A stretch of DNA of 52,646 bases from Pseudomonas sp. GM48. Its GTDB lineage: Bacteria; Pseudomonadota; Gammaproteobacteria; Pseudomonadales; Pseudomonadaceae. A model generated the notes under the pieces. It was given only the letters and a program-made list of their open reading frames with translations. It was not told the DNA's origin and did no database searches. This document shows positions 16,522 to 24,589 of this stretch, in pieces. A program made the translations under genes and the position numbers. Location of the stretch: positions 1 through 52,646 of the forward strand of contig NZ_AKJM01000010.1 of the NCBI RefSeq assembly GCF_000282335.1, written 5' to 3'. The stretch's first letter is position 1. Each line of letters begins with the position of its first letter.

Positions 16522-17838
16522 ATGTTCAATAAACGCTTGAAGCAGGAGCTGTCGGCTCTTCGTGAAGAACTCTCCAGCCTCCAGCAAGTGAAGGACAGTC
16601 TGGAAAGCGAGATGCTGGTGCTGACCCTCGACAGCGATGGACGGGTTCAGTCGGTCAATCAGAACTTCCTTGGCGAAATGCATTACAAGAGCGCTGACCT
16701 GATTGGCCGACACATCGACGACTTCGTCCCGGATCACGTCAAATCCGACGAATTCCAGCAGCGTTTCAAGAACGCGCTGACCCGTGGCGAGCACTTCGCC
16801 GGTGCGGTGCGCCTGTTACGCGGCACGGGTCAGGAAGCTTGGTTGCGCTCAATCCTGCAACCGGTGCGCTCGGCGGATGGGCGGATCAAGCAATTTTCGA
16901 TCTTCTCCAGCGACCTGACCCGCACCATCGAGGCCTCTCGCGAACACGAGAACCTGATCGGAGCGCTGGTTCGCTCCACGGCGGTGATCGAATTCGACCT
17001 CAACGGCAACGTGCTGACCGCCAACGACCGCTTCCTCAACGGAATGGGCTACAGCCTGGCGCAGATCAAGGGCAAGCATCACCGTACCTTCTGTCTGCCG
17101 GAGGAATACAACAGTGCCGAGTACCAGAACTTCTGGCGCCGCCTGAACACCGGCGAGTACGTGGCCGACCGTTTCAAACGTGTCGACAACCATGGTCGGA
17201 CGGTCTGGCTGGAGGCGTCCTACAACCCGGTGACCGATGCCAACAATAATCTCTACAAGGTGGTGAAGTTCGCCACGGTGATTACCGATCAGGTCAATCA
17301 GGAACAAGCCGTTGCCGAGGCCGCCAACATTGCCTACGGCACCTCGCAGCAAACCGACCAAAGCGCCCAGCGCGGTAACGCCGTGGTGACCCAGGCCGTG
17401 GACGTGATGCGTGACCTGGCCAAACATATGCAAACCGCCGGCGATGGTATCGAAGCCCTGAACGAGCAGTCGCTGGTGATCGGTACCATCGTCAAAACCA
17501 TCAGCGGCATTGCCGAGCAGACCAACCTGCTGGCGCTCAACGCGGCCATCGAAGCGGCGCGTGCGGGCGAGCAGGGTCGGGGGTTCGCCGTGGTGGCGGA
17601 TGAAGTCCGGCAACTGGCTTCGCGCACCAGCCAGGCCACCGACGAAATCGTCCTCGTAGTGCGGCAGAACCAGGACATGGCGCGCAACGCCGTGGCGCTG
17701 ATGGCCGACGGCAAGCTTCAGGCCGAGCAGGGCCTGGCACTGGCGGCGGAAGCGGGTACGGTGATTGTCGAGATCCAGGACGGCGCGCAGAAAGTGGTCA
17801 ATGCGGTGGGGCAGTTTGCCAATCAACTCACGAACTGA
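16522..17838 (+). CDS. Soluble PAS-PAS methyl-accepting chemotaxis protein, BdlA-like
   Basis: This is a 438-residue chemoreceptor without membrane segments. An N-terminal helix is followed by two PAS domains (about residues 25-135 and 145-255). The signalling domain carries the invariant hairpin stretch [20 protein letters not shown], which contacts CheA/CheW. Architecture and length resemble P. aeruginosa BdlA, which links redox or nutrient cues to biofilm dispersion, and Aer-like receptors. The PAS pockets probably bind FAD or haem, but no cofactor residue can be fixed by eye. It is a single gene, with a possible FliA promoter upstream, and is followed by a REP doublet. Confidence 0.88.
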   Translation: MFNKRLKQELSALREELSSLQQVKDSLESEMLVLTLDSDGRVQSVNQNFLGEMHYKSADLIGRHIDDFVPDHVKSDEFQQRFKNALTRGEHFAGAVRLLRGTGQEAWLRSILQPVRSADGRIKQFSIFSSDLTRTIEASREHENLIGALVRSTAVIEFDLNGNVLTANDRFLNGMGYSLAQIKGKHHRTFCLPEEYNSAEYQNFWRRLNTGEYVADRFKRVDNHGRTVWLEASYNPVTDANNNLYKVVKFATVITDQVNQEQAVAEAANIAYGTSQQTDQSAQRGNAVVTQAVDVMRDLAKHMQTAGDGIEALNEQSLVIGTIVKTISGIAEQTNLLALNAAIEAARAGEQGRGFAVVADEVRQLASRTSQATDEIVLVVRQNQDMARNAVALMADGKLQAEQGLALAAEAGTVIVEIQDGAQKVVNAVGQFANQLTN

Positions 17839-17855
17839 CCTGCGATCAGCTCTTG

Positions 17856-17958
17856 GTGGGAGCGGGCTTGCTCCGGGCGGCGTTCCGACGAAAGCGGTGT
17901 GTCATTCAACGCAACTGTGACTGAACTGACGCCTTCGCGAGCAAGCCCGCTCCCACAG
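17856..17958. repeat. REP doublet 4 (REPIN, one arm diverged)
   Basis: The right arm (GCGAGCAAGCCCGCTCCCACA core at 17937-17957) is intact. The left arm (17856-17874) reads GTGGGAGCGGGCTTGCTCCG and has lost its outer part. The spacing is about 65 bases. It ends about 40 bases before the flavin reductase start and may overlap its promoter. Confidence 0.85.
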
Positions 17959-17996
17959 GCGCTACAATCGGCTCTTTTCCCCTGGAGCAGACTTCC

Positions 17997-18596
17997 ATGA
18001 GCGTTTCCCACCGCCGCCCGGTTCCCTTGTCCAAGGCTTATCGTCTGCTCAATCATGGCCCGACCGTTCTGGTCAGCGCCGCTCATGATGGCCAGCGCAA
18101 TATCATGGCGGCAGCCTGGGCCATGCCGCTGGATTTTGAACCACCAAAAATTGCCGTGGTGCTGGACAAGTCCACCTGGACTCGCCAGTTGCTGGAAGCC
18201 TCGGGCACGTTTGTGTTGAACGTTCCCTGCGCTGCCCAGGCCGACATTGTGCAGACCGTCGGTTCGACCTCCGGCCTGGAATTGACCCAGGATCAGGGGC
18301 GCGACAAGTTTGCGACCTACGACTTGCAGACCTTCACCGGTGAATCGGTCGATGCGCCGATGCTCGAAGGCTGCGTGGCCTGGCTGGAATGTCGCCTGTT
18401 GCCAGAGCCGAACAACCACCAGCAATACGATCTGTTCCTGGCCGAAGTGATTGCCGCCCAGGCTGACGAGCGCGTGTTCAGCGAAGGCCGCTGGCACTTC
18501 GAAGGGCAAGATGCCTTGCGCACCTTGCACCATGTGGCGGGCGGGCACTTCCTGACCATTGGTGAGCCGGTGGACGGCAAGACCTTGCAGGCCTAA
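17997..18596 (+). CDS. Flavin reductase-like (FMN-binding split-barrel) protein
   Basis: This is a 199-residue protein of the flavin reductase-like family: an N-terminal strand leading to NIMAAAWAMPLDFEPPKIAVVLD and a conserved SGTFVLNVP segment that line the FMN site. Such proteins reduce FMN with NAD(P)H or serve as flavoprotein oxidoreductases; the partner is unknown. The start follows a weak GGAG motif and a REP doublet. It ends 12 bases before the end of the convergent cupin gene. Confidence 0.85.
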   Translation: MSVSHRRPVPLSKAYRLLNHGPTVLVSAAHDGQRNIMAAAWAMPLDFEPPKIAVVLDKSTWTRQLLEASGTFVLNVPCAAQADIVQTVGSTSGLELTQDQGRDKFATYDLQTFTGESVDAPMLEGCVAWLECRLLPEPNNHQQYDLFLAEVIAAQADERVFSEGRWHFEGQDALRTLHHVAGGHFLTIGEPVDGKTLQA

Positions 18597-18608
18597 GTCG
18601 GCCGGTGC

Positions 18609-18977
18609 TCAGATCCACACATCATTTTCGGCCGTGCGCTCGCCACCTTCGCTGCCGGTGTTGAGCACGCCCTTGGGTTCGATCAACAGGAGTTTTACCT
18701 CCTGCCCGGCATAGGGTTTGTGCTCGACGCCTTTGGGCACCACGTACATTTCCCCGGCGTTCACCAGCACGTGGCCATCGCGAAAATCGATGCGCAACCG
18801 GCCTTCGAGAACGATGAAGGTTTCGTCGGTATCAAGGTGGTCGTGCCAGATAAAGTCCCCCAGCAGCTTTACCACCTTGAACTGGTAGTCGTTCATTTCG
18901 GCGATGACCCGGGGTGACCAGTGTGAGTCGATCCGATTGATTTTTTCAGCGAAGTTCAGGCTTTCGTAAGCGTTCAT
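18609..18977 (-). CDS. Small cupin-domain protein
   Basis: This is a 122-residue single cupin. The two conserved cupin motifs are visible. HDHLDTDETFIVLEG holds two His and a Glu as metal ligands, and a later PKGVEHKP holds the third His. The fold binds a metal and often a small ligand; the reaction is unknown. It is convergent with the flavin reductase gene and downstream of the AraC-type regulator gene on the same strand (76-base gap), so it might be in that regulator's unit. Confidence 0.85.
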   Translation of the reverse strand: MNAYESLNFAEKINRIDSHWSPRVIAEMNDYQFKVVKLLGDFIWHDHLDTDETFIVLEGRLRIDFRDGHVLVNAGEMYVVPKGVEHKPYAGQEVKLLLIEPKGVLNTGSEGGERTAENDVWI

Positions 18978-19053
18978 GAAACAGCTCTCGCGGTTGTTTG
19001 TGAACCCACGATAGCCAGCGACTCAGCGCGCTTCTTGTACGATTGTGCGTGGC

Positions 19054-19863
19054 TCAACGGCGCTGCATGTGCATCCAGCGGGCCGGTGACAGGCCGTAGG
19101 TTTTGCTGAATTGCCGAGTCATGTGGCTCTGGTCGGTGAAGCCTGCGATCAGCGCGGCACTGACCAGCGTCTGACCCTGAATCAGTAGCGCACGGACCAT
19201 GTCCAGACGCCGCATGGTCAGGTAACGGTAGGGGCTGGTGCCGAACAACAGGCGAAAATCCCGGGACAGGCTCCAGCGATCCCGACCGCTATGCTGCGCC
19301 AGTTCATCGAGTGTCACGGTACGATCGAGGGCGCCGTGGATGTATTCCCGCGCACGTTGCGCGGCCACGTAATCGAAGCCCGAGCGTTTGCCCGGCACAC
19401 CGGAAACCGCGTTCAAGGCCTGCGCCAGGTCGAATAAGGCATCCTGTTCTTCCAGCGGGTCGAGCGGACAATCCAGGCTGCGCAACAACGCTCCCGTGGC
19501 GGCGAACAAGCGGGGATCGCTCGACAGCCCGGTCTTGATGAATGGCAGCGGTTGCCCGCCGAGCATCTGCTGGATCAGTGCCGGCTCGATGTACATCATC
19601 CGGTACTGGAAACCGGACTCGGTACCGGCCTCGCCATCGTGGGCTTCGTCCGGGTGCAGCACAATCGTTGCGCCCGGCAGGCTGTGACGCCAGCCACCGC
19701 GATACTGAAAACTCTGCACCCCGGCCAGGGTGTGGCCGATGGCATAGGTGTCATGGCGGTGAAGATCGTAGCCATGGCCGGCAAAAAACGCTTCGAAACG
19801 CTGAAGCCCGCCGACATCGGGCGCACGAAGGAACCAGTCATTGCGAGGCGGACGCTTGGCCAT
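19054..19863 (-). CDS. AraC-family transcriptional regulator
   Basis: This is a 269-residue regulator with an N-terminal cupin-like sensor (HRHDTYAIG, and LHPDEAHDGEAG) and a C-terminal AraC DNA-binding domain with two helix-turn-helix units (LDELAQHSGRDRWSLSRDF, and GFTDQSHMTRQFSKTYG). I start it at the ATG at 19863 (MAKRPP) because the 11 extra residues of the longer form do not look like the family. It is divergent from ddlA; an AGACAG-N7-CTGTCT dyad lies about 42 bases upstream. The effector is unknown. It belongs to the same sub-type as the AraC regulator at 35.0-35.8 kb. Confidence 0.87.
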   Translation of the reverse strand: MAKRPPRNDWFLRAPDVGGLQRFEAFFAGHGYDLHRHDTYAIGHTLAGVQSFQYRGGWRHSLPGATIVLHPDEAHDGEAGTESGFQYRMMYIEPALIQQMLGGQPLPFIKTGLSSDPRLFAATGALLRSLDCPLDPLEEQDALFDLAQALNAVSGVPGKRSGFDYVAAQRAREYIHGALDRTVTLDELAQHSGRDRWSLSRDFRLLFGTSPYRYLTMRRLDMVRALLIQGQTLVSAALIAGFTDQSHMTRQFSKTYGLSPARWMHMQRR

Positions 19864-19904
19864 GGTGATTGTTGTCTTGAGCTTGATGCGCAACACGGTA
19901 ACCC

Positions 19905-19923
19905 AGACAGCGGTTCTCTGTCT
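19905..19923. promoter_or_regulatory. Dyad between the araC-type gene and ddlA
   Basis: AGACAG and CTGTCT are separated by seven bases, upstream of the regulator start at 19863 and about 105 bases before ddlA. It may be an autoregulatory site. Confidence 0.3.
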
Positions 19924-20028
19924 TCTGACCGGAAGGCGCCTTGTCAGCTAGAAAACCCAGACCAAATGCTGCACTGTGTGGCGCATTCTCTAAAGGTCGT
20001 TTTTTTTTTGTCAGGATGAGGCCAGGTC

Positions 20029-21123
20029 ATGAGCAAGCTGCGCGTGGGGATCATTTTCGGGGGGCGCTCGGCAGAGCACGAAGTGTCGCTGCAGTCGGCG
20101 AAAAACATCGTCGATGCGCTGGATCGTTCACGCTTCGAGCCGGTGCTGATCGGCATCGACAAACAAGGCCACTGGCACCTCAACGACCCTTCCAACTTTT
20201 TGCTGAATCAGGAAAATCCGGCGCTGATCGCCCTCAATCAGTCCAATCGCGAACTGGCAGTGGTGCCGGGCAAGGCCAGCCAGCAACTGGTGGAAACTTC
20301 CAGCCAGGAGCTGCTCGGCCCCGTCGATGTGATCTTCCCGATTGTCCACGGCACCCTCGGTGAAGACGGTTGCCTGCAGGGTTTGCTGCGCATGGCCGAT
20401 CTGCCGTTTGTCGGCTCCGATGTGCTCGGTTCGGCTGTCTGCATGGACAAGGACATCAGCAAGCGCCTGCTGCGTGATGCTGGCCTGGCCGTGACGCCGT
20501 TCGTGACATTGACCCGCGCCACGGCGGCGCGCACCGGGTTTGCCGAGGTTCAGTCCCGACTCGGTTTGCCGCTGTTCGTCAAACCGGCGAATCAGGGCTC
20601 TTCCGTGGGCGTGAGCAAAGTCACCGACGAGGCCGAATACACCTCGGCGGTGGAACTGGCCTTGAGTTTCGATACCAAGGTGTTGATCGAATCTGCCGTC
20701 AGCGGCCGCGAGATCGAATGCGCGGTGCTCGGCAATGAAGAGGCCGTCGCCAGTGGCTGCGGCGAGATCGTGGTACGCAGCGGGTTCTATTCCTACGACA
20801 GCAAATACATCGACGACACAGCCGCTGAAGTGGTGGTGCCGGCCAATATCAGCGTCGAGGCCAGCGAGCGCATTCGCGCCCTGGCCGTCGAGGCATTTCA
20901 GGTGCTGGGTTGCGCCGGACTGGCCCGCGTCGATGTGTTCCTGACCGACAGCGGCGAAGTGCTGATCAACGAAATCAATTCGCTGCCCGGCTTCACCCGC
21001 ATCAGCATGTACCCGAAACTGTGGCAGGCCACCGGCATGACCTACAGCGAACTGGTGACGCGATTGATCGAGCTGGCGCTGGAAAAGCACCACGTTCGGC
21101 AGGGGTTGAAGATCAGTCGATAA
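20029..21123 (+). CDS. ddlA: D-alanine--D-alanine ligase
   Basis: This is a 364-residue ATP-grasp ligase that makes D-Ala-D-Ala for peptidoglycan precursors. Visible motifs are [20 protein letters not shown] at the N-terminus, [17 protein letters not shown] in the ATP-binding lobe, and [18 protein letters not shown] carrying the metal ligands. Length and insertions fit the DdlA/VanA-like group rather than the shorter DdlB of the dcw cluster, so this is probably a second, separately regulated copy. A run of ten T (20000-20009) lies just upstream. A terminator hairpin follows at 21155. Confidence 0.93.
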   Translation: MSKLRVGIIFGGRSAEHEVSLQSAKNIVDALDRSRFEPVLIGIDKQGHWHLNDPSNFLLNQENPALIALNQSNRELAVVPGKASQQLVETSSQELLGPVDVIFPIVHGTLGEDGCLQGLLRMADLPFVGSDVLGSAVCMDKDISKRLLRDAGLAVTPFVTLTRATAARTGFAEVQSRLGLPLFVKPANQGSSVGVSKVTDEAEYTSAVELALSFDTKVLIESAVSGREIECAVLGNEEAVASGCGEIVVRSGFYSYDSKYIDDTAAEVVVPANISVEASERIRALAVEAFQVLGCAGLARVDVFLTDSGEVLINEINSLPGFTRISMYPKLWQATGMTYSELVTRLIELALEKHHVRQGLKISR

Positions 21124-21154
21124 GTGAGCTGCTGATTTCCGCTTGCTCATAAAC

Positions 21155-21182
21155 AAAGGGCCTACCAACCGGTAAGCCCTTT
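21155..21182. terminator. Bidirectional terminator between ddlA and ggt
   Basis: Arms AAAGGGCCTACC and GGTAAGCCCTTT form a stem with one mismatch and an AACC loop between the convergent ddlA and gamma-glutamyltransferase genes. T-runs on each side are short. Confidence 0.75.
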
Positions 21183-21200
21183 CTCATTCCTGCGTGCGAC

Positions 21201-23033
21201 TCAATCCCCCAGCGCTTGCCCCTCACGCCGCGGGTCGGCACCTCCCGTGAGTGACGCTTTCCCCTGGGCGTCCTTCACGCGAACGATCGCCTGGGTTCCG
21301 CTGGTCATGTCGATCTCGCTCACGTTGTGCCCTTTGTCTTTCAGCGCCTGAATCAGCGTCGGGCTGAATTGTCCCTGTTCCAGTTCGGTCGGGCCATTGC
21401 GGCTGCCGAAGTTGGGCAGGTTGATGGCGGCTTGCGCATCGAGGTTCCAGTCGAGCAGGCCGATGGTGGATTTGGCCACGTATTCGATGATTTGCGAGCC
21501 GCCGGGGGAGCCGACGGTGGCGAGGAATTCGCCGCTCTGGCGGTCGAAGATCAGGGTCGGGGCCATGGATGAGCGCGGGCGTTTGCCGGGTTCGACGCGG
21601 TTGGCGACTTTCTGCCCGTTTTCCTCGGGGATGAACGAGAAGTCGGTCATCTCATTGTTGAGCAGGAAACCCTGAACCATGATGTGGGAGCCGAACGCCG
21701 ACTCGATGGTGGTGGTCATCGACACGGCGCCGCCTGCGTCATCGACGGCCACCACTTGCGAGGTGGAAATCCGCAGCGGCGAACGGTCCGGCGCGTAGGC
21801 CACCTGAATGCCCGGCGGGGTTCCGGGTTTGGCCGTGCCCATGCTGCGTTCGCCGATCAGGGCGGCGCGGCTGGCCAGGTAAGCCGGCTCGACCAGACCC
21901 TTGACCGGCACGGGGACGAAGTCGGTATCGGCGACGTACTGAGCGCGGTCGGCGTAGGCCAGGCGTTCGGCTTCGGAGATCAGGTGCACGGCTTGCGGGT
22001 CGGGTTCTATGCCGGCCGGGGCTGTGGTCTTGAGCGGTTTCAGCGGTGCCAGCGCCAGGCGATTATCGCGAGTCTCCAGGGCCTGCAGCGTGCCGAGGAT
22101 TTGCGCCACGGCGATTCCGCCCGACGACGGCGGTGGCATGCCGCAGACCTGCCAGCGCTTGTAGTCGGTACACAGTGGTGCGCGCTCCTTGGCCTGATAG
22201 TTGGCGAGGTCGTTCACGGACAAGCTGCCGGGGTTGGCGTGGCCCTGAACCCTGGCCGCGATTTCCTGGGCAATAGGGCCTTTGTACAAGGCATCCGGGC
22301 CTTCATGGGCGATGCGTTTGAACACTGCGGCCAGTGCCGGGTTCTTCAGGTTGGTGCCGACGGCTTTAGGGCTGCCATCGGCATTTCGGAAGTAAGCCAT
22401 CATTTCCGGCGAGCGTGACATGGACGAATCCGCAGCGATCAACTGGTGCAGGCGTGGCGAAATGGCGAAGCCTTGCTCGGCGAGCCGGATGGCCGGTTCA
22501 AATAGCTGCGCCCAGGGCAGGCGTCCGTGTTTTTGATGGGCCAGTTCGAGGGCGCGCAGCACGCCGGGGGTACCCACCGAGCGACCACCGATTTGCGCCT
22601 GGGTGAACCCCATCGGTTGTCCGTTGGCTTGCAGGAAAAGTTTCTCGGTGGCGCCGGCCGGGGCGGTTTCACGGCCGTCGTAAGTGCGCACGGCTTTGCC
22701 ATCCCAAAGTACGATCAATGCGCCGCCACCGATGCCCGAAGACTGTGGCTCGACCAGCGTCAACACCGCTTGCATCGCAATCGCGGCATCGATGGCCGAG
22801 CCGCCCCGGCGCAGCATTTCCCGCCCGGCTTCGGCCGCCAGCGGGTTGGCCGCCGCAGCCATGTATTTCTCGGCATGTTGAGTTTTCAGGTCGGTGCGAA
22901 AGCCCGAAGCGCTTTCCGGAGCGAGCGGTAGCGTCGGCACCGAAGCGTTGTTGCACGCGGTCAGGGTCAAGGCGCTGGCGAGCAGAACCAGGGCTGGCAA
23001 GTGAAAGCGGCGTAAAGGGAAGTTTGAGAACAC
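21201..23033 (-). CDS. ggt: Gamma-glutamyltransferase, lipoprotein type
   Basis: This is a 610-residue gamma-glutamyltranspeptidase of the Ntn-hydrolase class. The predicted nucleophile is Thr424 in ISTSQVVAVDD, where the proenzyme would self-cleave into large and small subunits. The small subunit contains the PRSSMAPTLIF and GSPGGSQII motifs. The N-terminus is a lipoprotein signal (LTLTAC then NN), so it should be membrane-anchored in the periplasm, hydrolysing glutathione or gamma-glutamyl compounds. I choose the GTG at 23033 because GGAG lies eight bases before it; upstream TTG and ATG starts have no ribosome site and would lengthen the signal. A bulged palindrome lies 13 bases upstream. 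Confidence 0.92.
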   Translation of the reverse strand: MFSNFPLRRFHLPALVLLASALTLTACNNASVPTLPLAPESASGFRTDLKTQHAEKYMAAAANPLAAEAGREMLRRGGSAIDAAIAMQAVLTLVEPQSSGIGGGALIVLWDGKAVRTYDGRETAPAGATEKLFLQANGQPMGFTQAQIGGRSVGTPGVLRALELAHQKHGRLPWAQLFEPAIRLAEQGFAISPRLHQLIAADSSMSRSPEMMAYFRNADGSPKAVGTNLKNPALAAVFKRIAHEGPDALYKGPIAQEIAARVQGHANPGSLSVNDLANYQAKERAPLCTDYKRWQVCGMPPPSSGGIAVAQILGTLQALETRDNRLALAPLKPLKTTAPAGIEPDPQAVHLISEAERLAYADRAQYVADTDFVPVPVKGLVEPAYLASRAALIGERSMGTAKPGTPPGIQVAYAPDRSPLRISTSQVVAVDDAGGAVSMTTTIESAFGSHIMVQGFLLNNEMTDFSFIPEENGQKVANRVEPGKRPRSSMAPTLIFDRQSGEFLATVGSPGGSQIIEYVAKSTIGLLDWNLDAQAAINLPNFGSRNGPTELEQGQFSPTLIQALKDKGHNVSEIDMTSGTQAIVRVKDAQGKASLTGGADPRREGQALGD

Positions 23034-23045
23034 GTGGGGTACTCC

Positions 23046-23071
23046 GTCCATTGGATCTACGATCAATGGAC
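23046..23071. promoter_or_regulatory. Bulged palindrome in the divergent ggt / M14 region
   Basis: GTCCATT-G-GATC, a three-base spacer, then GATC-AATGGAC: eleven base pairs per arm with one unpaired G. It lies between ggt (start 23033) and the M14-family gene (start 23200), placed as an operator or a 5'-UTR hairpin of ggt. Confidence 0.5.
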
Positions 23072-23199
23072 TTTATCGGCCGACCGGGAGGGACGCAAAC
23101 CAGGTCCCACTGCACCGACGTTTTTGTCCTTCATCAATGGCTGGATTTTCTGTAGGGTCGTTGCCAACAGACAGGCCAGAAAATCAACAAGAGGCAGAC

Positions 23200-24303
23200 A
23201 TGCAAACCGAGTTTCCAGCGCAACCCGGCTATCGCACCCAGCGTGAACAGTTCCTGGCCGCCGCGACCACGGCAGGCGCAACGCTGACGGAATATCCACA
23301 CCCGCTCAAAGGTCCGTTCGGCGAATCGCTGAGTACCGATGTGGCGGTGCTCGGTGATCCGGGCGCCAAGCGCCTGTTGATTGCGCTGAGCGGCACTCAC
23401 GGGGTTGAAGGCTTCTATGGCTCGGGCTGCCAGATCAAATGGCTGCAGGAGTTGGGCAAGCGTTCCCTGCCAACGGATGTCGCCGTGGTCATGATCCATG
23501 CCATCAACCCCTGGGGCATGGCGTGGTTGCGCCGGGTCAATGAAGACAACATCGACCTGAACCGCAATCACCTGGACTTCCAGCGACCGCTGCCAGACAA
23601 CCAGGCCTACAACGCCCTGCACGAAATCTATACCTGCGCGCAGTTGCACGGCCCCACGCGAGATCGCGCCGATGCCATGCTCGACGAGCAGATTCGCCAG
23701 CACGGCTGGACGGCGGTGATGTCGATCGTCGAGGGCGGTCAGCATGCTCATCCCGACGGTCTGTTTTTCGGCGGGCTGGCACCGAGCTGGTCGAACCGCA
23801 CGCTGCACCGGATCCTGCAACAGCACGTGGCCCATGCCGAAGTTGCCATGTGTTTCGACTTGCACACCGGCGCGGGTGAATACGGTCATCCGATGTTGTT
23901 GACCATCACTGAGTCCGTTTATCCGGCACTGCCAGATGCGCAGGCAATCTACGGGCCGTGGCTCTACAGCCTGCAAACCGGCGCCAATACCGTGAGCGAA
24001 ACCGGCGTGGCGGCGACGGCCACCGGCTACACCTCGCAGGCGTTGATCGATGCGCTGCCGCAGGTGCGCTTGATGCCTTTCGTCATCGAGTGCGGGACGT
24101 ATCCGGGGCCGGACGTTCACCGTCATTTGCGTGATGACCACTGGCTGCATCTGCACGGCAATCCGAGTGATGCAGTAGGGCACGGGATCAAGCTGAACCT
24201 GCTGGAGCAGTTCTATCCGGCCGACAGTGATTGGCAGGCGATGGTCTGGTTACGGACGTGGCAGATCTGGGAGCGGGCGTTGTCGGCATTGCCGACATTG
24301 TAG
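23200..24303 (+). CDS. M14-family metallopeptidase-like protein (DUF2817)
   Basis: This is a 367-residue zinc carboxypeptidase-like protein. HGVEGFYG supplies the HxxE zinc ligands, NIDLNRN resembles the substrate-binding Asn-Arg of M14 enzymes, FDLHTGAGEYG gives the third His, and FVIECGTYPG the probable catalytic Glu. It is likely to hydrolyse a peptide or N-acyl amino acid. There is no signal peptide, so it is cytoplasmic. The ATG at 23200 follows GAGG; an upstream in-frame ATG is not preceded by a ribosome site. It is divergent from gamma-glutamyltransferase. Its TAG stop lies inside the first arm of a REP-like inverted repeat. Confidence 0.86.
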   Translation: MQTEFPAQPGYRTQREQFLAAATTAGATLTEYPHPLKGPFGESLSTDVAVLGDPGAKRLLIALSGTHGVEGFYGSGCQIKWLQELGKRSLPTDVAVVMIHAINPWGMAWLRRVNEDNIDLNRNHLDFQRPLPDNQAYNALHEIYTCAQLHGPTRDRADAMLDEQIRQHGWTAVMSIVEGGQHAHPDGLFFGGLAPSWSNRTLHRILQQHVAHAEVAMCFDLHTGAGEYGHPMLLTITESVYPALPDAQAIYGPWLYSLQTGANTVSETGVAATATGYTSQALIDALPQVRLMPFVIECGTYPGPDVHRHLRDDHWLHLHGNPSDAVGHGIKLNLLEQFYPADSDWQAMVWLRTWQIWERALSALPTL

Positions 24304-24398
24304 GAGCGAGCTTGCTCGCGATGGACTCAAGAGCGCCGCGTTTAACCAGTAAACACGCGTTATCGTTAACGACCATCGCGAGCAAGCTCGCTCCTACA
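24299..24398. repeat. REP doublet 5, second sequence class
   Basis: Perfect 26-base inverted arms (24299-24324 and 24373-24398) have the core GTAGGAGCGAGCTTGCTCGC, distinct from the GTGGGAGCGGGC class elsewhere in the window. The left arm begins within the last codons of the preceding gene and supplies its stop codon. Confidence 0.9.
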
Positions 24399-24405
24399 GG
24401 CATAA

Positions 24406-24437
24406 AAAAACGGCCTACCTTTCGGTAAGCCGTTTTT
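24406..24437 (-). terminator. Terminator of tRNA-Met
   Basis: A stem of AAAAACGGCCTACC and GGTAAGCCGTTTTT with a four-base loop lies seven bases beyond the tRNA 3' end, with a T-run on the minus strand. On the plus strand it may also end the M14-family gene transcript. Confidence 0.88.
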
Positions 24438-24443
24438 AGTACT

Positions 24444-24520
24444 TGGTGGCTACACAGGGACTTGAACCCCGGACCCCAGCATTATGAATGCTATGCTCTA
24501 ACCAACTGAGCTATGTAGCC
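24444..24520 (-). tRNA. tRNA-Met (CAT), elongator type
   Basis: A 77-base cloverleaf reads GGCTACATAGCTCAG at the 5' end and ends GTAGCCACCA, with CCA encoded. The anticodon CAT sits at tRNA positions 35-37 in the loop TTCATAA. The acceptor begins with a paired G, unlike the initiator tRNA's C:A mismatch, so it is elongator tRNA-Met. A promoter with a GC-rich discriminator and a terminator bracket it. Confidence 0.96.
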
Positions 24521-24531
24521 AAGTGGCGCGC

Positions 24532-24560
24532 ATTATTCACCGGTAACGGGGATGCGTCAA
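24532..24560 (-). promoter_or_regulatory. Sigma-70 promoter of tRNA-Met with GC-rich discriminator
   Basis: On the minus strand, TTGACG (24560-24555), a 17-base spacer and AATAAT (24537-24532) are followed by GCGCGCC before the tRNA. The GC-rich discriminator is the hallmark of stringently controlled stable-RNA promoters. Confidence 0.85.
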
Positions 24561-24589
24561 GCACAAATCTAAAATATTTCTCTGCGCTT

